This document shows, piece after piece, positions 19,290-27,780 of a DNA stretch of 64,000 bases. Numbering within the stretch: position 1 is the stretch's first letter; the number at the start of each line of letters is the position of its first letter. The translations under genes and the position numbers were made by a program. Source of the DNA: Pigmentiphaga litoralis (GTDB taxonomy: Bacteria; Pseudomonadota; Gammaproteobacteria; Burkholderiales; Burkholderiaceae_B); assembly GCF_013408655.1 (NCBI RefSeq), contig NZ_JACCBP010000002.1:62001-126000 (forward strand). The letters are read 5' to 3'. The notes under the pieces were generated by a model. That model was not told the origin of the DNA, ran no database searches, and saw nothing but the letters and a program-made list of their open reading frames with translations.

Positions 19290-20675
19290 ATGACTCCTCT
19301 TCATTCTTCGGGCCAGCTCGCCCGCCGCGCCTTCCTGCGCCGCGCGGGTCAACTCGGACTGGCCGGCGTGGCCACGCCGTGGGCACTCAACCTTGCCGCC
19401 ATTGGCGAGGCTGCCGCCTTTACGGCGTCGGACTACAAGGCGCTGGTCTGCGTGTTCCTGTACGGCGGCAACGATCACGGCAACACCGTGATCCCGGTCG
19501 ACGCCGCCAACTATGCCAAGTACGCCACGATCCGTGGCGGCCTCGGCCTGCCGCAAGCCAGCCTGGCCGGCACGACGCTCGACCCGTCGACGGCCCTGCC
19601 CAACGGCATGAAGCTGGCCCTGGCGCCGCAAATGACCGGCCTCAAGCAATTGTTCGACAGCGGCCGCATGGCGGTGCAATTGAACGTGGGCCCGCTGCGC
19701 GTGCCGACCACCCTGGCGCAATATCAGGCGCGTTCGGTGCCGCTGCCGCCCAAGCTGTTTTCGCACAACGACCAGCAATCCATCTGGCAGTCGTCGCAGA
19801 CCGAAGGCGCAACGCGCGGCTGGGGCGGTCGCATGGGTGACCTGGCCATGGCCAATAACGGCAGCTCGGTCTTCACCTGCATTTCCGTGTCCGGCAACGC
19901 CGTGTACCTGTCGGGCGATTCCGCCCTGCAATACCAGGTCAGCCCGTCGGGCCCCGTGTCGATGTGGCCTACCAAAAGCGGCCTGTATGGATCGAACGCG
20001 TGCAGCGCGGCGCTCAAGTCGCTCATTACCGGTTCGAGCACGCACACGCTGGAAAACGAATACGCCCGTGTGACCAGCCGTTCCATCGCGGCCGAAGCGC
20101 AAGTCGGTGCGGCGCTGGCCGGCATTCCCACGTCCACCACGGCCTACCCCGCCGACAACCCGCTGGCTGCGCAGCTGCAGATGGTGGCCAAGCTGATTTC
20201 GGCACGCAGCGCGCTGGGCACCAAACGCCAGGTGTTCATGGTGTCGATGGGCGGCTTCGACTTGCATGACGGCCTGCCCTATCAGCACCCGGCCTTGCTG
20301 GCCAAGGTGTCGGAAGCCATGACCGCCTTCTACGCCAACACGGTGGAACTGGGCATTGCCAACAGCGTGACGGCCTTCACGGCATCCGACTTTGGCCGCA
20401 CGCTGGTGTCCAACGGCGACGGCTCCGACCACGGCTGGGGCTCGCACCACTTCGTGGTGGGCGGCGCGGTCAAGGGCAAGCAGTTCTACGGCACGGCGCC
20501 GTCGGTGTCGGTCAACGGGCCGGACGATGTCGGTCAGGGCCGCCTGTTGCCGACCACGTCGGTCGATCAGTTCGCGGCGACGATGGCCCGCTGGTTTGGC
20601 GTGTCCGACAGCGAGTTGAGCCTGGTGGTGCCGGGCATCGGCAACTTCGGTTCGCGCACGATGGGCTTCCTGTAA
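19290..20675 (+). CDS. DUF1501-family protein with Tat-type leader
   Basis: 461 residues. The N-terminus GQLARRAFLRRAGQLGLAGVATPWAL carries a twin-arginine signal (RRAFLRRAG). The mature part is DUF1501, a sulfatase/alkaline-phosphatase-superfamily-like fold, with ALVCVFLYGGNDHGNTVIPVD, LFSHNDQQSIWQSSQ, VSMGGFDLHDG and TASDFGRTLVSNGDGSDHGWGSHHFVVGG. The DFGRT and HGWGSHH stretches look like metal-site residues. It is transcribed with the DUF1800 gene (8-bp gap), and the two products probably act together outside the cytoplasm. Substrate unknown. Confidence 0.9.
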   Translation: MTPLHSSGQLARRAFLRRAGQLGLAGVATPWALNLAAIGEAAAFTASDYKALVCVFLYGGNDHGNTVIPVDAANYAKYATIRGGLGLPQASLAGTTLDPSTALPNGMKLALAPQMTGLKQLFDSGRMAVQLNVGPLRVPTTLAQYQARSVPLPPKLFSHNDQQSIWQSSQTEGATRGWGGRMGDLAMANNGSSVFTCISVSGNAVYLSGDSALQYQVSPSGPVSMWPTKSGLYGSNACSAALKSLITGSSTHTLENEYARVTSRSIAAEAQVGAALAGIPTSTTAYPADNPLAAQLQMVAKLISARSALGTKRQVFMVSMGGFDLHDGLPYQHPALLAKVSEAMTAFYANTVELGIANSVTAFTASDFGRTLVSNGDGSDHGWGSHHFVVGGAVKGKQFYGTAPSVSVNGPDDVGQGRLLPTTSVDQFAATMARWFGVSDSELSLVVPGIGNFGSRTMGFL

Positions 20676-20765
20676 GGCGTGCACGTCGCCTTGCAACCGC
20701 ACACGGGCTGGCCGGGTTATCCCTCGGTCAGCCGCGTTTCTTACCAAACCGTAACCCCTGAGCAA

Positions 20766-20779
20766 GCTCAATATTGAGC
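20766..20779. promoter_or_regulatory. Perfect 14-bp palindrome upstream of a small membrane protein gene
   Basis: GCTCAATATTGAGC is fully self-complementary and lies about 110 bp before the small ORF at 20888. It looks like an operator for a dimeric regulator. The regulator is unknown. Confidence 0.4.
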
Positions 20780-20887
20780 GATACCGGGCGTCGCGGGCGA
20801 TTCCTGCCTATCCATACGGTAAGGCGCATTCCGGTTTCTGCCGGCCTTGCACTCCTAGACTGGAAGCTCACTAGTCAAGGAGTTGCC

Positions 20888-21055
20888 ATGGTTACGCTAC
20901 TCATCGTTGTAGGTCTCATCGGCGGCACGTGCGCCCTCATTTACGGCATGGTCATGCTGGCCATGATGGTCGGCAAGAAGTCCAAGGGCATCAAGGCGCA
21001 GACCGTGGTCGCATCATCGTCGCCGGCCAAACGCGCACACACGACCGTCCCCTGA
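20888..21055 (+). CDS. Small single-pass membrane protein (55 residues)
   Basis: The ATG at 20888 is preceded by AAGGAG (20877-20882) at good spacing, which makes it preferable to the ATG-less upstream extension of the frame. The peptide is one long hydrophobic helix (MVTLLIVVGLIGGTCALIYGMVMLAMMVG) followed by a Lys/Ser/Ala-rich cytosolic tail (KKSKGIKAQTVVASSS). I do not recognise a family. The strong ribosome binding site and a perfect palindrome upstream argue that it is real. It ends 55 bp before the convergent TetR gene. Confidence 0.6.
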   Translation: MVTLLIVVGLIGGTCALIYGMVMLAMMVGKKSKGIKAQTVVASSSPAKRAHTTVP

Positions 21056-21109
21056 CCGTCATGCGGTCAGACATCCGTCACGTCGCGACGCGGCGGTTAT
21101 CCCCGCGCT

Positions 21110-21781
21110 TCAGTCGGCCGCCCCCGGTGGCTGGCTGAGGAGCGGCCACACCATGGCCACGCACGTGGCGATGTTGCGTCGCCGGGTACGCCGGTCGGGC
21201 AGCTTGCCGGGTTCGACCAGCGCGCGCAGTTGCAGGCCCCCCAGCGCGGCGCCCACCATAATGGGCAGCAGCGGCTGGATCGTCCTGGCATTCCAGGCCG
21301 GAAAGACACGTGTCAGCGCATCGCGCAGATAGCTTTCACCGCGATCGAGTGCGGCGGTAAAGAACTGCTGGCTCAGTTCCGGCGCATGCAGCGTTTCGCA
21401 AATCGCCAGGCGGGTCATCGACACCTGCCTGGGCATCAGAATGAAATCCACCAGTCCAGTCAGCACGTCCGTCAGCGCCGCGCGGGTGTCGGCGACCGTC
21501 TTGCCGCCTTCGTAGGCCAGGATGGGAAAGGCCTCATTGTCGGCGATCAGGGACGAGAACAGGGTGGCCTTGTCCGCGAACACCGCATACAGCGTTTTCT
21601 TCGACATGCCGCAGGCCCGGGCGATGTCGTCCATGCTCGTGTCGCCATATCCCTTTGCGGTGAACAGCGCTTCGGCGGCGTCCAGGATGCGGCGCCGCCT
21701 GTCGGTTGCCGACAACACAGGGGGGCGTCCGGGCCCCTTTTTTTCGGTCGTGTCGGTGTCTTGCGTCATCGGAGCGGTCAC
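21110..21781 (-). CDS. TetR/AcrR-family repressor
   Basis: 223 residues. The N-terminal helix-turn-helix is RRRRILDAAEALFTAKGYGDTSMDDIARACGMSKKTLYAVFADKATLF. The C-terminal ligand domain is of the AefR-like type (SMTRLAICETLHAPELSQQFFTAALDRGESYLRDALTRVF). A basic low-complexity leader (KKGPGRPPVLSATD) precedes the DNA-binding domain. It is divergent from the Bcr/CflA efflux gene with 65 bp between starts and an inverted repeat in the shared promoter, so it probably represses that pump. The inducer is unknown. Confidence 0.92.
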   Translation of the reverse strand: MTAPMTQDTDTTEKKGPGRPPVLSATDRRRRILDAAEALFTAKGYGDTSMDDIARACGMSKKTLYAVFADKATLFSSLIADNEAFPILAYEGGKTVADTRAALTDVLTGLVDFILMPRQVSMTRLAICETLHAPELSQQFFTAALDRGESYLRDALTRVFPAWNARTIQPLLPIMVGAALGGLQLRALVEPGKLPDRRTRRRNIATCVAMVWPLLSQPPGAAD

Positions 21782-21786
21782 AAGCC

Positions 21787-21816
21787 TTGATTAAGGAAAC
21801 TCAATAGTTCCATAAT
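21787..21816 (+). promoter_or_regulatory. Promoter of the efflux gene with embedded operator candidate
   Basis: TTGATT (21787-21792), an 18-bp spacer and CATAAT (21811-21816) face the MFS gene. The spacer contains ggaaactcaatagttcc (21795-21811), an imperfect inverted repeat (GGAAACT / AGTTCC) placed as expected for a TetR-family operator. Confidence 0.55.
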
Positions 21817-21846
21817 ACGGGCTTCCCCCTCTTTTGACTACCGATC

Positions 21847-23058
21847 ATGGACAAACGCGCTTTGCGCATCGCCATCATCCTGGGCGCTCTCAGCGCGCTC
21901 GGGCCGCTGGCCATCGATATGTATCTGCCGGCGCTGCCGATGATGGTGAACGATCTCGCCACCAATGACGGCGCGGTTCAACGCAGCCTAATGTCGTTTT
22001 TTATCGGGCTGACGCTTGGCCAGCTGGTGTACGGGCCGGTGTCCGACAAGGTCGGCCGCAAGCCCGTGATCTATGTGGGCCTGGCGCTGTTCACGCTGGG
22101 GTCGATCGGCTGCGCGATGGCCACGTCGATCGACCAGCTGACCCTGCTGCGGCTGGTGCAGGGCCTGGGCGGATCGATCGGCATGGTGATCGGCATGGCT
22201 GTGGTGCGTGACCTGTACACGGGCGCGCTGGCAGGGCGGCTCATGTCGCTGATGATCATGGTGCTGGGCATCGCGCCGATTCTTGCGCCGCTGTTCGGCA
22301 GCGTGGTGCTGTCGGTGGCCACATGGCAGATCATCTTTATCGTGCTGGCCATCTACGGCGTGGTGGCGATCGCCGTCGTGGCGCGCTTCCTGCCTGAAAG
22401 CCGGATGCCGGAACTGCGCGCGGTCAGCCATCCATCGGCCGCGTTCAAGCATTACGCCGGCCTGCTGGTCAGCAGCAAGTTCATTCCCTATGTGCTGGCC
22501 TTGGCCCTGGCGCAGGCCGGCTTCTTTGCCTACCTGTCGGCGTCGTCCTTCGTCTTCATCTCGCTACACGGCCTGTCGCCCATGGCGTACAGCATCATCT
22601 TCGGCGTCAATGCCGTGGGCCTGATTGCCGGCGCGCAATTGAATGCACGCTTCGTGCGCAAGCATGGCGCAGCGCCGGTGGTGCGGTGTGCGACGGTGGT
22701 GTATGCAATCGCGGCCGTCGTGCTGGCCCTGGCCGACCAGGCGGGCTATGCCAGCCTGCCCCTGCTGTGCGTGCTGCTGTTCGTCGTGATCACCAGCATG
22801 GGCTTTTTGTTGCCGCCCAGCACCATGCTGGCGATGGAAGCGCACGGCGCGATTGCCGGCACGGCCGCCGCATTGATGGGCGCGTTCCAGTTTGGTCTGG
22901 GCGCCATCGGCAGCGCGATCGTCGCGGCATTGGCCGACGGCACGGCAGCGCCGATGCTGGGTGCGATTGCAGGCTGCGGCGTGGCCGCCGCGCTGGTGGC
23001 GAACCTGGCGTTTCCAAAGCGGACAGCGCCCGCCAATGCGGGGGCCGCCGCGCATTGA
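21847..23058 (+). CDS. Bcr/CflA-family multidrug efflux MFS transporter
   Basis: 403 residues with twelve predicted helices. The start MDKRALRIAIILGALSALGPLAIDMYLPALPMM is the Bcr/CflA signature (GPLAIDMYLPALP). The MFS motif A is GQLVYGPVSDKVGRKPVIYVG, and QGLGGSIGMVIGMAVVRDLYTG is typical of drug:H+ antiporters of the DHA1 type. It sits in the inner membrane and exports drugs or sulfonamide/bicyclomycin-like compounds in relatives. The substrate here is unknown. It is under the divergent TetR gene. Confidence 0.92.
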   Translation: MDKRALRIAIILGALSALGPLAIDMYLPALPMMVNDLATNDGAVQRSLMSFFIGLTLGQLVYGPVSDKVGRKPVIYVGLALFTLGSIGCAMATSIDQLTLLRLVQGLGGSIGMVIGMAVVRDLYTGALAGRLMSLMIMVLGIAPILAPLFGSVVLSVATWQIIFIVLAIYGVVAIAVVARFLPESRMPELRAVSHPSAAFKHYAGLLVSSKFIPYVLALALAQAGFFAYLSASSFVFISLHGLSPMAYSIIFGVNAVGLIAGAQLNARFVRKHGAAPVVRCATVVYAIAAVVLALADQAGYASLPLLCVLLFVVITSMGFLLPPSTMLAMEAHGAIAGTAAALMGAFQFGLGAIGSAIVAALADGTAAPMLGAIAGCGVAAALVANLAFPKRTAPANAGAAAH

Positions 23059-23087
23059 GGCGCGCCTGCCGCGAGCCAGCGCGACAA

Positions 23088-23128
23088 CAAAAAAGCGCGG
23101 GGAAGTTTGGTCTTCCGCGCGCTTTTTT
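23088..23128. terminator. Bidirectional terminator between the MFS gene and the coxG-like gene
   Basis: aaaaaagcgcggggaag-tttggt-cttccgcgcgcttttttt, with A and T runs on both sides of a long GC stem, separates the efflux gene from the convergent pic operon. Confidence 0.9.
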
Positions 23129-23173
23129 TATGCCGCGATGCGTTCGGCGCAAGGCAGGGCAATGCAGTTCAGA

Positions 23174-24040
23174 TCAGCGCTTCTTGCCGATGCCGAACAT
23201 GCCCAGAAACGAACGCCACATGGCTTTCAGGCCAATGGCCAGCATGTTGATTTCCTGCACCGGCTCGTCGTTGGCCACGGGGGGCTGACGATAGGCGGGT
23301 GCGGGGGAGGGCGCTGCCCCTGCCGTCGAGCTTGGGCTGACAGGCGCGACAGGTGACGCCGCGCCATCGGCTGCGGCAGCCATCGCCGCCATGGATGCCG
23401 GGGCATGCACACCGGTCGATGCGGGCACCGCAGCCGTCGCCGCGGCCACGCCGGCAGCCGGTGCGGCGTGGGACGACGTGTCGGTCACGCCCGGTGCGCC
23501 GGAAGCCCCTGCCGGCATCGCGGCAGGCGCCGCTGAAGGTGCCACAGCAGGCGCAACAGCAGGCGCAGCCGCCGGCGCCGCCCCGTCAGGCTGCGCGAAC
23601 GACTTGGCCAGGTTCTTTTCGAACTGCTTCAGGATCTGCGCCGCCACTTCCGAAATCATGCCGCTGCCGCGGCCATACTGCGCGACCGATCCGGACAATG
23701 CCAGATTCGTCGTCACCAGCACATCAGTGCCGGCGCCCGCTTCGGTCAGCGCAAAGCTGAATTCCGACTGCGCGCCGCCACGGCCTTTCGGGTCGACGCC
23801 CGACCCTTTCAGCCACGCGATGTGGGCCACGTCGTCCTGCTTGACGAGTTCCACCAGGCCATTGAACGTCAACGAGACCGGGCCCAGCTTGACGCTGACC
23901 GACCCCTTGTACTTGCCCGGCCCGACGACTTCCGTCAGCTTGGCGCCCGGCAGGCAAGGCATGATGCGCGGCACGTCAAGCAGCAGCGCCCAGGCTTGGT
24001 CGATGGGCAGCGGAACGTGAAATTTATTGGTGAATTCCAT
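23174..24040 (-). CDS. CoxG-like SRPBCC protein with Ala/Pro linker and C-terminal membrane anchor
   Basis: 288 residues. Residues 1-150 are a CoxG/SRPBCC domain (MEFTNKFHVPLPIDQAWALLLDVPRIMPCLPGAKLTEV, GSVSVKLGPVSLTFNG, SGSVAQYGRGSGMISEVAAQIL). A disordered linker of about 115 residues of Ala, Pro, Ser and Thr follows. A C-terminal amphipathic segment (NMLAIGLKAMWRSFLGMFGIGKKR) fits a membrane anchor. CoxG proteins accompany molybdenum hydroxylases of the CO-dehydrogenase family and help link them to the membrane or quinone pool. It is the last gene of the PicA-like operon (9 bp after the large subunit), so it may deliver electrons from pyridine hydroxylation to quinone. Confidence 0.85.
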   Translation of the reverse strand: MEFTNKFHVPLPIDQAWALLLDVPRIMPCLPGAKLTEVVGPGKYKGSVSVKLGPVSLTFNGLVELVKQDDVAHIAWLKGSGVDPKGRGGAQSEFSFALTEAGAGTDVLVTTNLALSGSVAQYGRGSGMISEVAAQILKQFEKNLAKSFAQPDGAAPAAAPAVAPAVAPSAAPAAMPAGASGAPGVTDTSSHAAPAAGVAAATAAVPASTGVHAPASMAAMAAAADGAASPVAPVSPSSTAGAAPSPAPAYRQPPVANDEPVQEINMLAIGLKAMWRSFLGMFGIGKKR

Positions 24041-24049
24041 GCGGTTTTC

Positions 24050-26398
24050 CTAGCGGAGATGTGCGTCGTGGCCGGTCGCGTCGATCAATTCGAGCAGACG
24101 CACCGGGCCCAGCGGGGATTCGGCGATCCGCACGCCGATGTCCGACAGGGCATGTTCCACCGCGCCGATGATGGCCGATGCAACGGGGATCGTGGCGGTT
24201 TCGCCGATGCCCTTGACGCCCAACGGGTTGAGCGGCGACGGGAAGTTGCAGAACAGCACGTCGATGTGCGGCAATTCGGGCGCGGTCGGCAGCAGGTATT
24301 CGGCAAAGGTGGTCGACACCGGCTGCGCGCTTTCATCGTAGGCCATGAACTCGAACAGCGCATTGCCGATGCCGTGCACCACACCGCCGTGCACCTGGCC
24401 TTCGGCCACTTGCGGGTTGATCAGGTTGCCGCTGTCCTGCACGGCCACGTAGCGCGTCAGCGTGATCGCGCCGGTCATGGGGTCGACCTCGACCTCGCAG
24501 CCATGCGATGCGCCGGCATAGGTCTGGTCATCGCAATGAAAATGCGACGTGGCTTCCAGGCCGGGGTCCGATGCATAGGGCAAGGAATACCCGGGTGCGC
24601 CTTTCATGGCGAGTGCGATCTGCGCCAGCGACAGGCTCTTGCCTTCGGCGCCGGTCACGTAGCCGTCCTGCACCGACATCTCGGACTCGGGTTGCTTGAG
24701 CATGGAGGCGGCCACGGCACGCGCCTTGGCCACCACGTCGATCGACGCCTGGTGCACGGCCGACCCGGCCATGATGGTCTGCCGGCTGGCAAAGCCGCCC
24801 ATGCCGTACCCCACGAACGACGTGTCGCCCGCGATCACATCGATCGCGTCGATCGACACCCCGAAGTGGCCCGCGCAGATCTGCGCAAGCGTGGTCTTCA
24901 GGCCCTGGCCCATGGCCAGCGCGCCCGTGTAGACCGTGATCTTGCCCGAGGGCAGCACGCGCACCTTGGCGGTCTCGAACGGGCCGCGGCCGGTGGGCTT
25001 GACGCTGTTCGCAATGCCGATGCCCAGATACACGCCGCGCGCCCGGGCCGCATCCTGGCGGGCCTGGAAGCCGGCATAGTCAATGCGTTCCAGCAGCGCC
25101 GCCTGCAGCGCCGGAAAGTTGCCACTGTCAACGACTAGGGGCAGGCCGGCACGCGATTTGAGCGGCTTGGTGTACGGAATCTTTTCGGGCGGGATCAGGT
25201 TGCGCTGGCGCAGGTCGGCGCGGTCCAGGCCCAACACCAGGGCGGCCTGGTCCAGCAGGCGTTCCATGACGAAGTTGGCTTGCGGATAGCCCGCGCCGCG
25301 AATGGTCGCGACCGGCACCTTGTTGGTATGGGCCACCTGCACATCCAGCAGGAAGTTCGGCACCACATACGGACCGGTCAGGGACGACGCCGCGTTGTAC
25401 GCAACGTTGGTGCCTTGCGGCGTGTAGGCGCCGTGATCGTGGATCATGCTGCCGCGCAGGCCGACGATCTTGCCGGCCGCATCGACCGCCATCTCGGCAT
25501 GCCAGTACTGGTCCCGTTCCTGGATGGCGCTGGTGAAGTGTTCGCGGCGGTCTTCGACCCACTTGACCGGGCGGCGCAGCTTGCGCGCCACGGCCGGGAT
25601 CGCGACTTCTTCCGGATAGATCATGAACTTGGCGCCAAAGCCGCCGCCCACGTCGGGCGTGATCACGCGCAGCTTGTCTTCGGGCTGGCCCAGCATCTGC
25701 GCAATGGCGGCATGCAGTTCGTGCGCCAGTTGCGTCGACGACCACACCATCAGCGTGTCTGACGAGAGGTCGGGCACGGCCAGCACGCCGCGGCCTTCCA
25801 TCGAATGCGCGCAGCCGCGATGCACCCAGAAGTCGTCGGCAACGATGGTGTGGCCCGCGGTGAATACCGAATCGCAATCGCCATAGGCCAGCTGATACTG
25901 CTGCAGTACATTCGATTCGATCTCGGTGCGCACGGTGGGCGAACCGGGTTCGACCGCGGCGCGGCAGTCCGATACCGCTGGCAGGATGTCGTAGTCGACC
26001 ATCACCATTTGCGCGGCGTCTTCGGCCAGGTAGCGCGACTCGGCCACCACCACCGCCAGCGCTTCGCCCACGAAGCTGACTTCATCGGGCGCCAGCACGA
26101 ACGGCGTGGTGTTCTTGGGCATGGTCGGCGACGGAAAGCCCAGCGGCATGCGCAGCGTGGTCACGTCGCCGCGCAGGTCGGCCGCCGAATAGATGCCGAC
26201 CACGCCGGGCAGATCGGCCGCCATCGACGTGTCGATCGACAAGATACGCGCGTGCGCGTGCGGGCTGCGCACGAAGCAGGCGTGCAGGGGCGCCGTCACG
26301 GGCACGTCGTCGACGAAACGCGCCGTGCCGCGCAGCAGCGCCTGGTCTTCCATGCGGCCGACGCTGACGCCGGCGCCGTGTTTAACCCGCGTGTCCAT
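24050..26398 (-). CDS. Molybdopterin-binding large subunit of xanthine-dehydrogenase-family hydroxylase (PicA-like)
   Basis: 782 residues from the ATG at 26398 (MDTRVKHGAGVSVGRMEDQALLRG). The longer frame would overlap the upstream gene deeply. It has the aldehyde oxidase/xanthine dehydrogenase a/b hammerhead domain and the Mo-cofactor domain (GGGFGAKFMIYPEEVA, TIRGAGYPQANFVMERLLDQAA, and the catalytic-Glu stretch GVKGIGETATIP). The CO-dehydrogenase loop AYxCSFR is absent and TIRGAGYPQ takes its place, so a CO-dehydrogenase function is unlikely. With the FAD and 2Fe-2S subunits next to it and the pic lower pathway nearby, the best guess is picolinate 6-hydroxylation (water as oxygen source). 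A closely related pyridine carboxylate is equally possible. Confidence 0.87.
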   Translation of the reverse strand: MDTRVKHGAGVSVGRMEDQALLRGTARFVDDVPVTAPLHACFVRSPHAHARILSIDTSMAADLPGVVGIYSAADLRGDVTTLRMPLGFPSPTMPKNTTPFVLAPDEVSFVGEALAVVVAESRYLAEDAAQMVMVDYDILPAVSDCRAAVEPGSPTVRTEIESNVLQQYQLAYGDCDSVFTAGHTIVADDFWVHRGCAHSMEGRGVLAVPDLSSDTLMVWSSTQLAHELHAAIAQMLGQPEDKLRVITPDVGGGFGAKFMIYPEEVAIPAVARKLRRPVKWVEDRREHFTSAIQERDQYWHAEMAVDAAGKIVGLRGSMIHDHGAYTPQGTNVAYNAASSLTGPYVVPNFLLDVQVAHTNKVPVATIRGAGYPQANFVMERLLDQAALVLGLDRADLRQRNLIPPEKIPYTKPLKSRAGLPLVVDSGNFPALQAALLERIDYAGFQARQDAARARGVYLGIGIANSVKPTGRGPFETAKVRVLPSGKITVYTGALAMGQGLKTTLAQICAGHFGVSIDAIDVIAGDTSFVGYGMGGFASRQTIMAGSAVHQASIDVVAKARAVAASMLKQPESEMSVQDGYVTGAEGKSLSLAQIALAMKGAPGYSLPYASDPGLEATSHFHCDDQTYAGASHGCEVEVDPMTGAITLTRYVAVQDSGNLINPQVAEGQVHGGVVHGIGNALFEFMAYDESAQPVSTTFAEYLLPTAPELPHIDVLFCNFPSPLNPLGVKGIGETATIPVASAIIGAVEHALSDIGVRIAESPLGPVRLLELIDATGHDAHLR

Positions 26399-26900
26399 GA
26401 TCGGGCCTCGCTTTGAGCATGTGGGCCGCGCGCAGCGTCGCGGCAACGATGTTCTGGTATCCGGTGCAGCGGCACAGGTGGCCCGACAGCACGTCGCGCA
26501 CCGTGGCTTCCGAAGGGTCCGGGTCGTCGGCCAGCAACTCGGCCACCGACATCAGGATACCCGGCGTGCAATAGCCGCATTGCAAGCCATGCAGGTCATG
26601 GAAGGCTTGCTGGATCGGGTGCAGCGGGTCGGCCGGATCGGCCAGGCCTTCCACCGTGGAAATCTCGTGGCCATTGCCCTGCACCGCCAGCATCAGGCAG
26701 CTGCGTGCCGAATGGCCGTCGACCAGCACCGTACAGGCGCCGCACACGCCGTGCTCGCAGCCAACGTGGGTGCCCGTCAGGCCCAGCTCGCCACGCAGGC
26801 AGTCGGCCAGGTGCATGCGCACGTCGACCTCGCACTGGTGGTCCGTGCCGTTGACCTTGAGCATGATGGTGCGCTTTTGCGCGGGATCGAATTCTTCCAT
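26382..26900 (-). CDS. 2Fe-2S small subunit of the molybdenum hydroxylase (PicA-like)
   Basis: 172 residues. The plant-type ferredoxin domain has GTHVGCEHGVCGACTVLVDG with a further Cys in SCLMLA (first cluster). The helical domain has LQCGYCTPGILMS and GHLCRCTGYQNIV (second cluster). All eight cluster cysteines are present. The protein moves electrons from the molybdenum centre to the FAD subunit. Its 3' end overlaps the large-subunit start by 17 bp, and it lies 3 bp after the FAD subunit, which indicates tight coupling. Confidence 0.93.
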   Translation of the reverse strand: MEEFDPAQKRTIMLKVNGTDHQCEVDVRMHLADCLRGELGLTGTHVGCEHGVCGACTVLVDGHSARSCLMLAVQGNGHEISTVEGLADPADPLHPIQQAFHDLHGLQCGYCTPGILMSVAELLADDPDPSEATVRDVLSGHLCRCTGYQNIVAATLRAAHMLKARPDHGHAG

Positions 26901-26903
26901 GGC

Positions 26904-27764
26904 TTACCTTGCGATGCGTGAAAGCGCGGTATCCAGGGCGCGGCGCGTCAGCACGCGCGCAAGCCGCTGGCGATACCACGCCGGTACATAGGAATCGCTG
27001 CTGGCGTCAATCAGCGCACAGGCGGCCGCGGCGGCATCGAAGGCCGCATTGCCGCGCGAGCCGACCAGCAGCGCTTCGGCGTCCGTCATGCGGACCGGGC
27101 CCGAGCCCACGCCGCCCAGGGTGATCGATGCGCGCGCGATGCTGCCGTCGGCGCCCGGCGCCAGCAGGACAGCCACCGACACGATCGCGAAGTCGCCATG
27201 GCGGCGCGCGTATTCCAGGAACGACCAGCCGTGGCCGGCAGGCCAGGGCGTGAATGTGATGTCGGTCAGCAATTCGTCGGGTTCCATGGACGGCGTCATG
27301 TAGCCGGCCGGGAAATCCGTCATGGCAATCTGGCGTGTGCCGCCCTGGTTGGCGACCGTGATGACCGCATCCATCGCCATCGCAACGGAAGGGATCTCGG
27401 CCGCCGGATCCAGCTGGCACAAGCTGCCGCCGACCGTGCCCCGATTGCGGGTCTGGCGATGCCCGACCTGCAAAATGGCTTCGGCCAGCAGCGGCAGGCG
27501 GTCCTTGACCACCTGCGAAAATTCCACGTCCCGCTGGCGCGTGAGCGCGCCGATGCGGACCGCGGACCCGTCGTCACGGATATAGCCCAGTTCCTGCAGC
27601 CCGTTGATATCGACCAGATGGTCGGGGAACGCAAAACGCATGTTCAGCATCGCCATCAGGGACTGGCCGCCGGCGAGCACGCGAACGTTCTCGTGGGCCG
27701 CCAGCAGCCGCAATGCTTCATCGACGCTGGAGGGGGAGTGGTAGCCTACGACGGGAGGTTTCAC
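26904..27764 (-). CDS. FAD-binding medium subunit of the molybdenum hydroxylase (PicA-like)
   Basis: 286 residues of the CoxM/FAD_binding_5 type: VDEALRLLAAHENVRVLAGGQSLMAMLNMRFAFPDHLVDIN (pyrophosphate-binding VLAGGQSL) and GHRQTRNRGTVGGSLCQLDPAAEIP (second flavin contact). A CO_deh_flav_C domain ends the protein (RASITLGGVGSGPVRMTDAEALLVG). It is first of the three subunit genes in transcription order, 16 bp after the decarboxylase-like gene. Confidence 0.93.
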   Translation of the reverse strand: MKPPVVGYHSPSSVDEALRLLAAHENVRVLAGGQSLMAMLNMRFAFPDHLVDINGLQELGYIRDDGSAVRIGALTRQRDVEFSQVVKDRLPLLAEAILQVGHRQTRNRGTVGGSLCQLDPAAEIPSVAMAMDAVITVANQGGTRQIAMTDFPAGYMTPSMEPDELLTDITFTPWPAGHGWSFLEYARRHGDFAIVSVAVLLAPGADGSIARASITLGGVGSGPVRMTDAEALLVGSRGNAAFDAAAAACALIDASSDSYVPAWYRQRLARVLTRRALDTALSRIAR

Positions 27765-27780
27765 TACGGCCTGCCTTGTA

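Noticed and set aside
24050..27764. Aerobic CO dehydrogenase
   Set aside because: The large subunit has TIRGAGYPQ instead of the AYxCSFR active-site loop, and the context is pyridine degradation.
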